Notes: a model not told the origin generated them from the sequence alone. A stretch of DNA of 64,000 nucleotides from Mesorhizobium escarrei (GCF_935825525.1 NZ_CAKXZT010000113.1:124001-188000); one strand, 5' to 3'. Positions 8,440-17,823 are shown, counted from the first letter of the stretch. Program-made: numbers and translations.

Positions 8440-9444
8440 ATGACCCTCGACTGGCCGACATTGCTCCCCCTCATCTTCGCCGGCCTGATGGGCCTTGCCA
8501 TCCTGATCTATGTCATCCTCGACGGCTTCGATCTCGGTATCGGCATCCTGTTCGCAGCCGCCGAGGACGCCGAGCAGGACACGATGATCGCGGCAATAGG
8601 CCCGTTCTGGGACGCCAACGAGACCTGGCTGGTGCTGGCCGTCGGCCTGCTGCTGGTCGCCTTCCCGCTGGCGCACGGCACCATCCTCACCGCGCTCTAC
8701 ATTCCGGTCTTCCTGCTGCTTGTCGGCCTGATCCTGCGCGGCGTTGCCTTCGATTTCCGGGCCAAGGTGCCGGCCGGTCGGAAGCATCGCTGGAACCGCA
8801 TCTTCTTCCTGGGCTCGGTCATCGCTTCGCTGGCGCAGGGCTACATGCTGGGGATCTATGTGCTGGGCCTTGATGTCGGCCTCGGCGGCATGGCCTTCGG
8901 CGCGCTGGTGGCGCTCTGCCTTGCCGCCGCCTATGCGGCGATGGGCGCGGCCTGGGTCATCTACAAGACGGAAGGCGAATTGCAGAAGAAGGCGGTGCTA
9001 TGGCTGCGCCGGGCGCTGGTGCTGACCGCGCTCGGCATGGTCGCCGTCTCGCTGGCCACGCCGCTCGCCAGTCCGCGCATCTTCGACAAATGGTTCGTCT
9101 GGCCGGCCATGTTCTATTTGTCGCCGCTGCCGGTCCTGTCGGCGGTGCTATTCACATGGCTGTGGCGGCAGACCTTCCATCTGCCTAAGGCCGACGACCG
9201 CCATGCGCTGACGCCGTTCTTGACGCTGGCAGCCATCTTCACGCTGGGCTTTGCCGGGCTCGCCTGGTCGTTCTATCCCTTCGTCGTGCCCGACAGGCTG
9301 ACCATCTGGCAGGCGGCGTCCGCGCCTGAAAGCCTCGCCATCATCCTGGCCGGCACGGTGGTCGTGCTGCCGATCATCATTTTCTATTCGTTTTATGCCT
9401 ACCGCGTCTTCGGGGGCAAGGCGACGGATCTGACCTACGACTGA
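8440..9444 (+). CDS. cydB: Cytochrome bd-type quinol oxidase subunit II
   Basis: A 334-residue hydrophobic partner of CydA, needed for heme insertion and oxidase stability. The N-terminal signature LIYVILDGFDLGIGILF and the conserved WDANETWLVLAVG and LILRGVAFDFRAK segments are all present, with eight to nine hydrophobic helices. It begins 10 bp after cydA stops, with GGAGAACGGCG in front of its ATG, so the two genes form one operon. No small CydX-like gene could be recognised in the 180 bp that follow before the next operon; CIO-type oxidases often lack one. Length and order are normal for the family. Confidence 0.95.
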   Translation: MTLDWPTLLPLIFAGLMGLAILIYVILDGFDLGIGILFAAAEDAEQDTMIAAIGPFWDANETWLVLAVGLLLVAFPLAHGTILTALYIPVFLLLVGLILRGVAFDFRAKVPAGRKHRWNRIFFLGSVIASLAQGYMLGIYVLGLDVGLGGMAFGALVALCLAAAYAAMGAAWVIYKTEGELQKKAVLWLRRALVLTALGMVAVSLATPLASPRIFDKWFVWPAMFYLSPLPVLSAVLFTWLWRQTFHLPKADDRHALTPFLTLAAIFTLGFAGLAWSFYPFVVPDRLTIWQAASAPESLAIILAGTVVVLPIIIFYSFYAYRVFGGKATDLTYD

Positions 9445-9623
9445 CAGGCGAACCGCCGAACTGCACAATATTTAGGCAGCCCACTGGTCGGGCGGCATCG
9501 GCTCGCAATGACCGCCTTGCCAATCCCACCGGGAAAGTCCAATTCGCAGCGATTTCGATGGTTTGGCATGTCTGTTGCTTTGCCCTGGCGACCAATTGGT
9601 TTTGTCAGTCAAAGGGAAAGATA

Positions 9624-10415
9624 ATGAACCGTCGCAATGTCTGCATGCTGGCCTTCGTCGCCGCCGTTGGAATGGCCATGGCTTCGTCTCCGCAGGCGCA
9701 GGCTGACGCCTTGAGCGACATCACGGCGCGGGGCACCGTCCGCATCGCCGTTCCACAGGATTTCCCGCCCTTCGGCAGTGTCGGCGCCGACATGACGCCG
9801 CAAGGCTACGACGTCGATATCGCAAATCTGATTGGCGAAAAGCTCGGCGCCAAGGTCGAAATCGTCCCGGTCACCAGCGCCAACCGCATTCCCTATCTCC
9901 AGACCAACAAGGTCGACCTGGTCATTTCCAGCCTCGGCAAGAATCCCGATCGCGAGAAGGTCATCGACTTTTCCGAAGCCTATGCTCCCTTCTACAACGG
10001 CGTGTTCGCTCCGGCAGATGTCGCGGTCGCAAAAGCGGAAGACCTCGCTGGCAAGACCGTTGGCGTCACCCGCGGCGCGATCGAAGATCTCGAATTGACC
10101 AAGGTTGTGCCGGCGAGCGTCGAGATCAAGCGCTACGAGGACAATAACGGCACTATTTCCGCTTTCCTTTCGGGCCAGGTCGAGGTGATCGCGACCGGGA
10201 ATGTCGTCGCCGCCGCCATCCTTGAAAAGAACCCGCCCAAGCGGCCGGAGCTCAAGTTCCTGATCAAGAACTCGCCTTGCTACATCGGCATGAGCAAGGA
10301 GCAGCCGGCGTTGATGGCCAAGATCAACGGCATCATCGCCGCCGCCAGGTCCGATGGCGTCCTCAACGCGATTTCGCAAAAATGGCTGAAGGTGGACCTG
10401 CCGGCTGACCTGTGA
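9624..10415 (+). CDS. Polar amino acid ABC transporter, periplasmic binding protein
   Basis: A 263-residue family 3 solute-binding protein for amino acids. The N-terminus has a Sec signal (MNRRNVCMLAFVAAVGMAMA, cleavage after AQA near residue 28). The family pattern follows: GTVRIAVPQDFPPFG, GYDVDIANLIGEKLGAKVE, and PYLQTNKVDLVISSLGKNPDREKVIDFSE, the ligand-binding region. The start chosen has AAGGGAAAG just upstream, whereas an open frame runs 22 codons further up without signal-peptide character. It opens a four-gene operon with two permeases and an ATPase. The exact amino acid is undetermined. Confidence 0.92.
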   Translation: MNRRNVCMLAFVAAVGMAMASSPQAQADALSDITARGTVRIAVPQDFPPFGSVGADMTPQGYDVDIANLIGEKLGAKVEIVPVTSANRIPYLQTNKVDLVISSLGKNPDREKVIDFSEAYAPFYNGVFAPADVAVAKAEDLAGKTVGVTRGAIEDLELTKVVPASVEIKRYEDNNGTISAFLSGQVEVIATGNVVAAAILEKNPPKRPELKFLIKNSPCYIGMSKEQPALMAKINGIIAAARSDGVLNAISQKWLKVDLPADL

Positions 10416-10455
10416 TCGTCGCCCGCCGCATGTGGCTGAGGTCGGATAGCAAGCC

Positions 10456-11127
10456 ATGACCTATCAGTTCGATTTCGGCTGGCTGATCGGTTCTCTGCCG
10501 GTGCTGCTCAAGGGCATCCGGATCACCGTACAACTCATCCTGATCGGCGCGGTGTTCGGCGTGGCATTGGGCATTGCCTGCGCGTGGGTGCGGACGCTGG
10601 GGCCGAAATGGCTAAAACCCGTCGTCGCGACCTATGTCGAGCTGATCCGCAACACGCCCTTCCTCATCCAGCTGTTCTTCATCTTCTTCGGCCTGCCGTC
10701 GCTTGGCATCAGGATGTCGGAACTGACCGCCGCCAACCTCGCCATGATCGTCAACCTCGGCGCCTACAGCTGCGAGATCATCCGCGCCGGCATCCAGGCC
10801 ACGCCACGCGGCCAGTTCGAGGCCGGCGCCAGCCTCGCCATGACCCCGTTCCAGACCTTCTGGCACGTGGTTCTGGTCCCGGCGCTGCAGCGCATCTGGC
10901 CTGCACTGTCATCGCAGATCGTCATGGTCATGCTGGGTTCGGCCGTCGTTTCGCAGATTGCCGCCGAGGACCTGACCTTCGCCGCCAATTTTATCCAGTC
11001 GCGCAATTTCAGGGCCTTCGAAACCTACATCGTCTCCACCTTGATCTACCTGGCGCTCGCCATCCTGCTACGCCAACTGCTGGCCGGCCTGGGCTGGATG
11101 CTGTTCCCGAGGAAGGCGTCGCGATGA
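10456..11127 (+). CDS. Polar amino acid ABC transporter permease 1
   Basis: A 223-residue inner-membrane permease of the HisM/GlnP family. Five hydrophobic helices surround the family signature: ELIRNTPFLIQLFFIFFGLP in the third helix region and the ATPase-contact EAA loop EAGASLAMTPFQTFWHVVLV. It lies 40 bp after the binding protein and 10 bp before a second permease of the same family. The two probably form a heterodimer, as in glutamate/aspartate and histidine systems. Nothing unusual was seen in length or motif content. Confidence 0.92.
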   Translation: MTYQFDFGWLIGSLPVLLKGIRITVQLILIGAVFGVALGIACAWVRTLGPKWLKPVVATYVELIRNTPFLIQLFFIFFGLPSLGIRMSELTAANLAMIVNLGAYSCEIIRAGIQATPRGQFEAGASLAMTPFQTFWHVVLVPALQRIWPALSSQIVMVMLGSAVVSQIAAEDLTFAANFIQSRNFRAFETYIVSTLIYLALAILLRQLLAGLGWMLFPRKASR

Positions 11128-11137
11128 GACAGGCGCC

Positions 11138-11797
11138 ATGACCGAGTTCAGCTTCTGGGACATCCTGCGCAACCTGCTTCTGGCCGCCCGCTGGACCGTT
11201 GTCCTCTCGCTGGTCTCCTTCATCGGTGGCGGCATCGTCGGCGTGGCCCTGCTTTTCCTGCGCATCGGCGGCCGGCGTGGGATGCGGGTTCTGTCACGCG
11301 GCTACATCCAGCTATTTCAGGGCACGCCGCTCCTGATGCAGCTCTTTCTGGCTTTCTTCGGGCTTGGCCTGTTCGGCATCGACGTTCCCGCCTGGCTTGC
11401 CGCCTGTGTCGCGCTCATCCTGTGGACCGCCGCCTTCCTCGCCGAAATCTGGCGCGGCTGCGTCGAGAGCATCGCCAAAGGTCAATGGGAGGCGTCCGCC
11501 AGCCTCGGCATGGGTTATCTCCAGCAGATGCGCTACGTCATCCTGCCGCAGGCACTGAAAGTGGCGGTGCCGCCGACCGTCGGCTTCTCGGTGCAGGTGG
11601 TGAAGGGCACCGCGCTCACCTCAATCATCGGCTTCGTCGAACTGTCGAAGGCCGGTTCGATCGTCACCAACGCGACGTTCCAGCCGTTCACCGTCTATGG
11701 CCTGGTCGCGCTCATCTATTTTGCCTTGTGCTGGCCGCTGTCGAAATCCAGCCAGCGCCTGGAAAGGAAGCTCAATGTCGCTCATCGCAATCACTGA
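11138..11797 (+). CDS. Polar amino acid ABC transporter permease 2
   Basis: A 219-residue permease paralogous to the preceding one. It has the sequence YIQLFQGTPLLMQLFLAFFG in place of the RNTP segment and an EAA loop EASASLGMGYLQQMRYVILP. The last 23 bases overlap the start of the ATPase gene, so translation of the two is likely coupled. It completes the heteromeric membrane channel for the amino acid bound by the periplasmic protein two genes upstream. Confidence 0.92.
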   Translation: MTEFSFWDILRNLLLAARWTVVLSLVSFIGGGIVGVALLFLRIGGRRGMRVLSRGYIQLFQGTPLLMQLFLAFFGLGLFGIDVPAWLAACVALILWTAAFLAEIWRGCVESIAKGQWEASASLGMGYLQQMRYVILPQALKVAVPPTVGFSVQVVKGTALTSIIGFVELSKAGSIVTNATFQPFTVYGLVALIYFALCWPLSKSSQRLERKLNVAHRNH

Positions 11798-12500
11798 GGT
11801 GAAGAAGCGCTTCGGCGACAACGAGGTGCTGAAGGGGATTTCCATCGACGTCGCGCCGGGCGAGGTCGTCGCCATCATCGGCAAGAGCGGTTCGGGCAAG
11901 TCGACGCTGCTGCGCTGCATAAACGGGCTGGAGACCATCGATGAAGGCTCGATCGTCGTCGCCGGCGCCCAGTTCCTGCCCGACGAGGTGCATCTCAAGG
12001 CGCTGCGCCTGAAGGTCGGCATGATTTTTCAGCAATTCAACCTGTTCCCGCATCTCACCGCTGGCGGCAATGTCATGCTGTCGCAGATGGTGGTGAAGAA
12101 GACGCCGAAAAAGGACGCCGAAGCGGTCGCGCGAAAAATGCTCGACCGCGTCGGTCTCGCCCACAAGTTCGATGCCTTGCCGGACGAATTGTCCGGCGGC
12201 CAGCAGCAGCGCGTGGCGATCGCCCGGGCGCTCGCCATGCAGCCCATCGCGCTGCTATGCGACGAGATCACCTCGGCGCTCGATCCCGAACTCGTCGCCG
12301 AAGTGCTGGCCGTCGTCAAGGAATTGGCCGCGGAAGGCATGACGCTGGTGATGGTCACCCACGAGATGCGCTTTGCCCGCGACGTCTGCTCGCGCGTCGT
12401 CTTCATGCATCAGGGCCGCGTCCACGAGATCGGCGCCCCCGAGGAGGTCTTCGCCAACCCCAGGACGCCGGAGCTCCGGCAGTTTCTGGGCGTGCAATAA
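11775..12500 (+). CDS. Polar amino acid ABC transporter ATP-binding protein
   Basis: A 241-residue ATPase of the HisP/GlnQ class. Walker A is GKSGSGKST, the signature [15 protein letters not shown], Walker [15 protein letters not shown], and the H-loop [11 protein letters not shown]. The start MSLIAITEV at 11775 has GGAAAGGAAG immediately upstream and lies inside the 3' end of the permease gene. In Walker B a cysteine and Ile replace the common FDEPTSALDP, leaving the catalytic Asp-Glu pair intact. It ends the operon; a dispersed palindromic repeat follows about 40 bp downstream. Confidence 0.93.
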   Translation: MSLIAITEVKKRFGDNEVLKGISIDVAPGEVVAIIGKSGSGKSTLLRCINGLETIDEGSIVVAGAQFLPDEVHLKALRLKVGMIFQQFNLFPHLTAGGNVMLSQMVVKKTPKKDAEAVARKMLDRVGLAHKFDALPDELSGGQQQRVAIARALAMQPIALLCDEITSALDPELVAEVLAVVKELAAEGMTLVMVTHEMRFARDVCSRVVFMHQGRVHEIGAPEEVFANPRTPELRQFLGVQ

Positions 12501-12540
12501 GGTATATTGATGTTCATGTGATGCCGGCCTGCAAACGGCG

Positions 12541-12606
12541 GCTTCCTGCGCTTCCGGTACTCGCGTACCCGAAAGTACGCTCCGTTCCGGTTCTCGGAAT
12601 CCACCA
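12541..12606 (-). repeat. Interspersed palindromic repeat, family A, copy 1 (minus)
   Basis: Read on the minus strand it contains GAGAACCGGAACGGAGCGTA followed by a GTAC-centred hairpin and ACCGGAAGCGCAGGAAGC. Two plus-strand relatives lie at 38421-38482 and 58621-58690. This copy sits between the convergent ends of the amino acid operon and msrA. Confidence 0.8.
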
Positions 12607-12692
12607 TTTTCGGCGCGGCTTAACTTGAATCTCAACACACCTTACGCCGACGTGCGTCCATTAGGAGGCACCAAGTACACACTGGTAAAAGA

Positions 12693-13433
12693 TCAGCTCT
12701 TGCTGGCGGCCAGCACCAGCACCGGCTTGTCGCTGTAGAGGTCTGGGAATAGCGTCTTCAAATTCTCGACCTTGGGTAAGTCGTTGTAGACGATGTAGGG
12801 ATAGGTCGGGTTCAGCGTCAAAAAGTCCTGGTGATAGTCCTCGGCCGGATAGAACGTCTTTCCGGTCTCCAGCGTGGTCACGATCGGCTCTGGAAACACC
12901 TGGGCCTTGTCGAGCTGGGCGATATAGCTCGCGGCGATCTTCTTCTGCGCGTCGCTTTCGGCAAAGATAGTCGAACGGTATTGGGGGCCGCGGTCCGGAC
13001 CCTGGTAGTTCAGCTGAGTCGGGTTGTGCGCGACCGAGAAATACACCTGCAGCAACTGGCCGTAAGTGACTTTGGACGGCTCGTAAGTGATCTCGACGGC
13101 TTCGGCGTGCCCGGTCCGGCCGGTGCCGACCGTCTCGTAGTCGGCGGTGTCCTTGTCGCCGCCGGCATAGCCGGAGACGGCGCTGGTCACGCCCTTGACG
13201 TGCTGGAACACGCCTTGCACGCCCCAGAAGCAGCCGCCGGCGAAGATCGCCCTGGCGGTGCCGGCGGCGGGTTTTTCGTCCATCGCCGGTGGCGGGATCA
13301 CCAGCGCCTCCTCGGCCGAAATCGCCGGCGTCTGCCACAAGGCGGCGCCGGCCGCCGCGAGCATCAGCGCCGCAAGCGCGCCCCAGGCGATATTCGTCAA
13401 TCGTTTCGCGGCGGTTTTTTCGATGCCGGTCAT
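12693..13433 (-). CDS. msrA: Membrane-anchored or periplasmic peptide methionine sulfoxide reductase A
   Basis: A 246-residue enzyme that reduces the S-epimer of methionine sulfoxide in proteins. The catalytic motif is FAGGCFWGVQGVFQ at about residues 63-76, followed by the family pattern SGYAGG, GHAEAVEITYEP, YFSVAHNPTQLNYQGPDRGPQYRS and AEDYHQDF. Ahead of the domain is a roughly 40-residue extension with a hydrophobic segment (IAWGALAALMLAAAGAALW), which acts as a signal peptide or anchor and puts the enzyme in the periplasm, unlike the cytosolic E. coli MsrA. The ATG at 13433 has GGAG seven bases upstream. No msrB is adjacent. A small exported repeat protein is encoded next on the same strand. 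Confidence 0.93.
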   Translation of the reverse strand: MTGIEKTAAKRLTNIAWGALAALMLAAAGAALWQTPAISAEEALVIPPPAMDEKPAAGTARAIFAGGCFWGVQGVFQHVKGVTSAVSGYAGGDKDTADYETVGTGRTGHAEAVEITYEPSKVTYGQLLQVYFSVAHNPTQLNYQGPDRGPQYRSTIFAESDAQKKIAASYIAQLDKAQVFPEPIVTTLETGKTFYPAEDYHQDFLTLNPTYPYIVYNDLPKVENLKTLFPDLYSDKPVLVLAASKS

Positions 13434-13534
13434 CTCTGATCTCCATGCAAGAGTTTTTCGACTATACGACAGATAGGTCCGTCGCGGTCTCACATTGCCG
13501 TGCGGGCGTCGGACGGACCCCGTCCGGACGCGGC

Positions 13535-13813
13535 CTACTTGGCCGTCCCCATTGCGTCGCAGGTCTTGGTCGCTTCGTCCTTCTTCATCGCGTCGGTTTC
13601 CATGGCAGCCTTGTCCATGCAGTCCTTCAGCTTTTCGACCGCCATCGGACTCGCGGGCTTCATCGCGTCGGTCGCCGGCTTCATGGCGTGAGTCGCCATC
13701 GCAGCGGCCGGCTTCATCGCATCTTCGGCGCGTGCAAGGCCGCCGGCAAAAAGCGCCGTCGAGCAAAGCGCGAAGGCAAGTGCCGGCAAGGTCAGGCGGG
13801 TGAAATTGGTCAT
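13535..13813 (-). CDS. Small exported MKPA-repeat protein
   Basis: A 92-residue protein with a clear Sec signal (FTRLTLPALAFALCSTALFA, cleavage near ARAED). The mature part is low in complexity: four AMKPA/HAMKPA/MKPAS units, then a charged stretch with two cysteines, KLKDCMDKAAMETDAMKKDEATKTCDAM. Its methionine-lysine repeats recall small exported proteins with pentapeptide MxKDx repeats, but the match is loose. The ATG at 13813 follows GGGAGACC; the frame continues 14 codons upstream without support. It is encoded about 100 bp upstream of msrA on the same strand. A methionine-rich periplasmic protein beside MsrA could be a metal binder or a substrate for that enzyme; this is speculation. 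Confidence 0.7.
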   Translation of the reverse strand: MTNFTRLTLPALAFALCSTALFAGGLARAEDAMKPAAAMATHAMKPATDAMKPASPMAVEKLKDCMDKAAMETDAMKKDEATKTCDAMGTAK

Positions 13814-14025
13814 GATGGTCTCCCAGGGTTGGTGGCGCGCCGGAATGGCGATCACATCAACTCTTCGCCGCCGCCTGGGCCATCGTTACAGCCATCACCG
13901 CTTCGTGATCGCCACCTCCGCCCGTCCTCGAATTGGGCCACAAATTAAAACGCCGCCCGGTGGCGGGCAGCGTTGTGATTGCATTGCTTCGATAAGGTCG
14001 AGCGTTGCGCCGTTCCCGTCCAGCG

Positions 14026-15075
14026 CTATTGCGTAAGCACTGTTTGCGAGGGCCGCTGATTGAAGTCGCACTTGCCGGTCACAGTGTAGAAGAAGTCAGC
14101 GTTGGACACCGGAGCCGGCACGGGATTTCCGCCGTCCTCCCAGGCCTGCTGGCTGGATTGGCCGCACGGCACTGCGGTGAAGATGTCCACCTTCTCGCCA
14201 TTCGCGACCTCGACGCCGTCGATGTACAACCGGTTTGATGTGCTTGCGTCATTCGACTTGAGTCTGGGTGGCTGAGCCGACGGCACATCCATCTGCAGAA
14301 ACAGTGAATCCATAAGACTGACGTCGATCACCGCGCCGGCGCCGTTCGCGGGGTACATGGTGTTGGCGCAGGTGGTCAGGTATTTCTTGTTGCCGCTAAC
14401 CTGTGTGATCGCCCCGGTTGGCAGGTTATTGAAATTCTGCACCGTCTTGGTCGTGCATTTTTGTTCCTGGACCTTCGTCTCCGTCGCTCCATTGACCGTA
14501 AAGACCGTCGACGTGCCGTAGCCTTTCGGATCACCAAAATTGTTGTAGACATAGGTGATCTTCATCAGCGGGTTGACCGCAGTCTCGGTGAATTTCGTGC
14601 CGTAGAGCGCCACGGTCTTGTTCCAATGGCCCGACACCTTTTGGACCTTGAACGTGGTCTGCACCAGCGCCGGCCTCTTGCGCACCGCCGACGCGACGCC
14701 GATCTGCACGGTATCGACGCGGGCGATCTGCATGAAGTTCGTCGGCATGGCAAAGCTGGCCGAAGCATTGATGCTGGCGGTGCCGTCGGCGGCGACGACG
14801 AAGCCGTCGAGCTTGGCGGTGCCTTGCCCGCTATTGGCCGCAAACGACTCCTGCAGTTTCACCTGACGGTCCGCCAACGACGTGCTGGTCGGCAGCGTCG
14901 TGATCGACAAGGTCGCGGCATCGAGCGCATTCTGCATCGAGCCCTTGGTCGCAATGGCCGCGTTATAGTCGACCGAGAGGCCCAGAGCTGCACACATCGG
15001 GATTAGCATGATGGCGAGTATCGGCGCTAAGGAGCCGCTCTCGGAACTGAGAAAATGGCTTCCGGACAGTGGCAT
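14026..15075 (-). CDS. TadG-like pilus-assembly protein (Flp/Tad type), orphan
   Basis: A 349-residue protein with the TadE/TadG N-terminus: SESGSLAPILAIMLIPMCAALGLSVDY, one hydrophobic segment with a glycine-serine lead, then NAAIATKGSMQNALDAATLS, the usual adjoining helix of Tad pseudopilins. The remaining 280 residues form a mainly beta, alanine/threonine-rich domain with four to five cysteines (QEQKCTTKT, YLTTCANTMY, VPCGQSS, GKCDFNQ), likely exported. The start at 15075 follows GGGGAA; a GTG at 15114 is possible. No TadA, B, C or RcpA genes are in the window, so this copy is separated from any pilus locus. It could also be a surface protein that only borrowed the anchor. Confidence 0.75.
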   Translation of the reverse strand: MPLSGSHFLSSESGSLAPILAIMLIPMCAALGLSVDYNAAIATKGSMQNALDAATLSITTLPTSTSLADRQVKLQESFAANSGQGTAKLDGFVVAADGTASINASASFAMPTNFMQIARVDTVQIGVASAVRKRPALVQTTFKVQKVSGHWNKTVALYGTKFTETAVNPLMKITYVYNNFGDPKGYGTSTVFTVNGATETKVQEQKCTTKTVQNFNNLPTGAITQVSGNKKYLTTCANTMYPANGAGAVIDVSLMDSLFLQMDVPSAQPPRLKSNDASTSNRLYIDGVEVANGEKVDIFTAVPCGQSSQQAWEDGGNPVPAPVSNADFFYTVTGKCDFNQRPSQTVLTQ

Positions 15076-15191
15076 TTCGCGTTCCCCAAACGGTAACAGG
15101 TCGTGGCCTATCACGCAGGGCGCGAATTATGCTCTAATCTGATGGAGCAAAGTTTAACGACGTGCGCCCGCCGGCGGCTCATGCGGCGCCC

Positions 15192-15215
15192 GGCCGCTTG
15201 CCCGGGCAAGCGGCC
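15192..15215. promoter_or_regulatory. Perfect 24-bp palindrome in the lepA leader
   Basis: GGCCGCTTGCCC and its exact mirror with no spacer, ending 18 bp before the lepA start codon. If transcribed it would form a very stable hairpin next to the ribosome site. It could also be a duplex-DNA binding site. Confidence 0.6.
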
Positions 15216-15233
15216 CCTGCTAAAGCGCGCGAC

Positions 15234-17039
15234 ATGACCACGCCGATCAAGAACATCCGCAATTTCTCCATCGTCGCGCATATCGACCATGGCAAATCCA
15301 CGCTTGCCGACCGGCTGATCCAGCTGACCGGCGGGCTGGAGCTGCGCGACATGAAGGAGCAGGTGCTGGACTCGATGGATATCGAGCGCGAGCGCGGCAT
15401 CACCATCAAGGCGCAGACCGTGCGGCTGAAATACCACGCCAACAATGGCGAGGACTATCTCCTCAACCTGATCGACACACCCGGCCATGTCGACTTCGCC
15501 TATGAAGTGTCGCGGTCGCTGGCCGCCTGCGAAGGCTCGCTGCTGGTCGTCGACGCTTCGCAAGGCGTCGAGGCGCAGACGCTGGCCAATGTCTACCAGG
15601 CCATCGACAACAATCACGAGATCGTCGTGGTGCTGAACAAGGTCGACCTGCCGGCCGCCGAGCCCGAGCGCATCCGCGAGCAGGTCGAGGAGGTGATCGG
15701 TATCGATGCCTCCAACGCCGTGCTGATATCGGCCAAAACTGGGCTCGGCATTCCCGATGTGCTGGAGGCGATCGTCAACGATTTGCCGCCGCCGCGCGAG
15801 GGCGACATTGCCGCCCCGTTGAAGGCGATGCTGGTCGACAGCTGGTACGACGCCTATCTCGGCGTCATCGTGCTGGTCCGCATCATCGACGGCGTGCTGA
15901 AGAAGGGCCAGACCATTCGCATGATGGGCACCGGCGCAAAATATCTGGTCGAGCGCACCGGCGTCTTCACGCCGGCCCGCATCAATGTCGACGAACTCGG
16001 CCCCGGCGAGTTCGGCTTCTTCACCGGCTCGATCAAGGAAGTCGCCGACACCCGCGTCGGCGACACCATCACCGAGGACAAGCGCCAGACGGCGCAGGCG
16101 CTGCCCGGCTTCAAGCCGGCGCAGCCGGTGGTGTTCTGCGGCCTGTTCCCGGTCGACGCCGCCGATTTCGAGGATCTGCGCGCCGCAGTAGGCAAGCTGC
16201 GCCTCAACGACGCTTCTTTCTCTTATGAGATGGAAACCAGTGCCGCCCTCGGCTTCGGCTATCGCTGCGGCTTCCTTGGCTTGCTGCATCTCGAAATAAT
16301 CCAGGAGCGGCTGGAGCGCGAGTTCAACCTCGACCTCATCGCCACGGCGCCTAGCGTCGTTTACCGCCTGTTGCTCAATGATGGCTCTGTCAAGGAATTG
16401 CACAACCCGGCCGACATGCCCGACGTGGTCAAAATCTCGGCCATCGAGGAGCCGTGGATCCGCGCCACCATCCTGACGCCCGACGACTATCTCGGCGGTA
16501 TCCTGAAACTCTGCCAGGACCGGCGCGGCATCCAGGCCGACCTCTCCTATGTCGGCAAACGCGCCATGCTGACCTATGATCTGCCGCTCAACGAAGTTGT
16601 CTTCGATTTCTATGATCGCCTAAAATCGATCTCCAAGGGCTACGCTTCCTTCGACTATCACCTGACCGACTATAAGGAAGGCGACCTGGTGAAGATGTCG
16701 ATCCTGGTCAATGAGGAGCCGGTCGACGCGCTGTCGATGCTGGTCCACCGCACGGCGGCGGAAAAGCGCGGCCGGCTGATGTGCGAGAAGCTGAAGGAAC
16801 TGATCCCCCACCACCTGTTCAAGATCCCGATCCAGGCCGCCATCGGCGGCAAGGTCATCGCCCGCGAGACCATCTCTGCGCTGCGCAAGGACGTCACCGC
16901 CAAATGCTACGGCGGCGACGTCTCGCGCAAGCGCAAGCTGCTCGACAAGCAGAAAGAAGGCAAGAAGCGGATGCGCCAGTTCGGCAAGGTGGATATCCCG
17001 CAGGAGGCGTTTATCCAGGCGCTGAAGATGGGCGATTGA
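15234..17039 (+). CDS. lepA: Elongation factor 4 (LepA), back-translocating GTPase
   Basis: A 601-residue translational GTPase that helps stalled ribosomes under stress or high ionic strength. The G domain is complete: G1 [10 protein letters not shown]2 region [10 protein letters not shown]3 DTPGHVDF, G4 LNKVDLP and SAKTG. Domains II-V and the LepA-specific C-terminal domain follow ([20 protein letters not shown]), including KCYGGDV. The ATG at 15234 gives the standard N-terminus [20 protein letters not shown]. No good Shine-Dalgarno sequence is visible, and a perfect palindrome lies just upstream. Length matches the family. The gene is single, and the next gene is on the opposite strand. Confidence 0.97.
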   Translation: MTTPIKNIRNFSIVAHIDHGKSTLADRLIQLTGGLELRDMKEQVLDSMDIERERGITIKAQTVRLKYHANNGEDYLLNLIDTPGHVDFAYEVSRSLAACEGSLLVVDASQGVEAQTLANVYQAIDNNHEIVVVLNKVDLPAAEPERIREQVEEVIGIDASNAVLISAKTGLGIPDVLEAIVNDLPPPREGDIAAPLKAMLVDSWYDAYLGVIVLVRIIDGVLKKGQTIRMMGTGAKYLVERTGVFTPARINVDELGPGEFGFFTGSIKEVADTRVGDTITEDKRQTAQALPGFKPAQPVVFCGLFPVDAADFEDLRAAVGKLRLNDASFSYEMETSAALGFGYRCGFLGLLHLEIIQERLEREFNLDLIATAPSVVYRLLLNDGSVKELHNPADMPDVVKISAIEEPWIRATILTPDDYLGGILKLCQDRRGIQADLSYVGKRAMLTYDLPLNEVVFDFYDRLKSISKGYASFDYHLTDYKEGDLVKMSILVNEEPVDALSMLVHRTAAEKRGRLMCEKLKELIPHHLFKIPIQAAIGGKVIARETISALRKDVTAKCYGGDVSRKRKLLDKQKEGKKRMRQFGKVDIPQEAFIQALKMGD

Positions 17040-17154
17040 GGAGTGAGCGGTGTAAGCTTCAACAAGGACGCTTATCAAATAGCTTGGAATTGGTTTCGCA
17101 TACATGCCGCATAGGACGGCCCTTGAGAGGGTCTGCTCTGGGACCGGAGAGCAG

Positions 17155-17754
17155 TCATTTATTGGCCGTGGCGTCGGTGTTGCCTTCCCCTAATGGGTAC
17201 GTCAGGACCTCGTCGAGAAGGCGGCGCGCTTCTTCGGCCGTGGGCGGCGCCGGAGTGAACAAAATCCGATACATGAGGGGCGCGATGACGCGTTCCAACA
17301 AGAGCTCTGCCGGAGGCGGTAATTCGCCTCGGTCGAGTGCACGAGCGTGAATGTGTTCGATCTGCCCATAGGTGAAAGCGGAGCATTGGCTGGCATTCCC
17401 CGGCAGCGTTTCGCGGAGTATGTCACGGATCATCGCACGCCCCGGGGCGGAAGCCATCTCCTCAACATACTGTTCGAGCCACAGAATTAGGTCCCCCTTG
17501 AGGCTTCCCGTGTCAACAGGGGCCGTTTCGGGGCGCAACTTCTCCAGCGCCACATCGGACAAAAGCTGCGACAGCGTCCCCCAGCGTCGGTAAATCGTCG
17601 ACGGCGTGACCCCCGCCCGAGCCGCGACGGCGGGCACGGTCAGTTCCCCTTCGCCGGCCTGAAGCTCGCGAACGGCCCGATGCACGGCCTTCTGCACCCG
17701 CGCGCTCCGTCCGCCGGGTCGCGGACTGGACCTATCGACTGCCTCCTTCTGCAT
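17155..17754 (-). CDS. TetR-family repressor
   Basis: A 199-residue regulator. The N-terminal domain (residues about 20-70) holds the TetR helix-turn-helix LTVPAVAARAGVTPSTIYRRWGTLSQLLSDVA. The rest is an all-helical ligand-binding and dimerisation domain of the TetR_C type. It is divergently transcribed from an MFS exporter gene, with 107 bp between start codons, the classic layout for a drug-responsive repressor of its neighbouring pump. An inverted repeat AAAAGCA-N7-TGCTTTT in the shared promoter is a likely operator. The inducer cannot be predicted. Confidence 0.9.
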   Translation of the reverse strand: MQKEAVDRSSPRPGGRSARVQKAVHRAVRELQAGEGELTVPAVAARAGVTPSTIYRRWGTLSQLLSDVALEKLRPETAPVDTGSLKGDLILWLEQYVEEMASAPGRAMIRDILRETLPGNASQCSAFTYGQIEHIHARALDRGELPPPAELLLERVIAPLMYRILFTPAPPTAEEARRLLDEVLTYPLGEGNTDATANK

Positions 17755-17823
17755 ACTCCCACGCGCCTCCGCCCCATCTAACGCTAACGATTTGCTTTAG
17801 TGGCAGGTTTATCCTATATCACC

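Noticed and set aside
7512..8501. 329-codon frame antisense to cydA
   Set aside because: Shadow frame with many Arg and Gln residues and no domain pattern.
15111..16403. 430-codon frame antisense to lepA
   Set aside because: Composition and position show it to be a shadow of the conserved GTPase gene.
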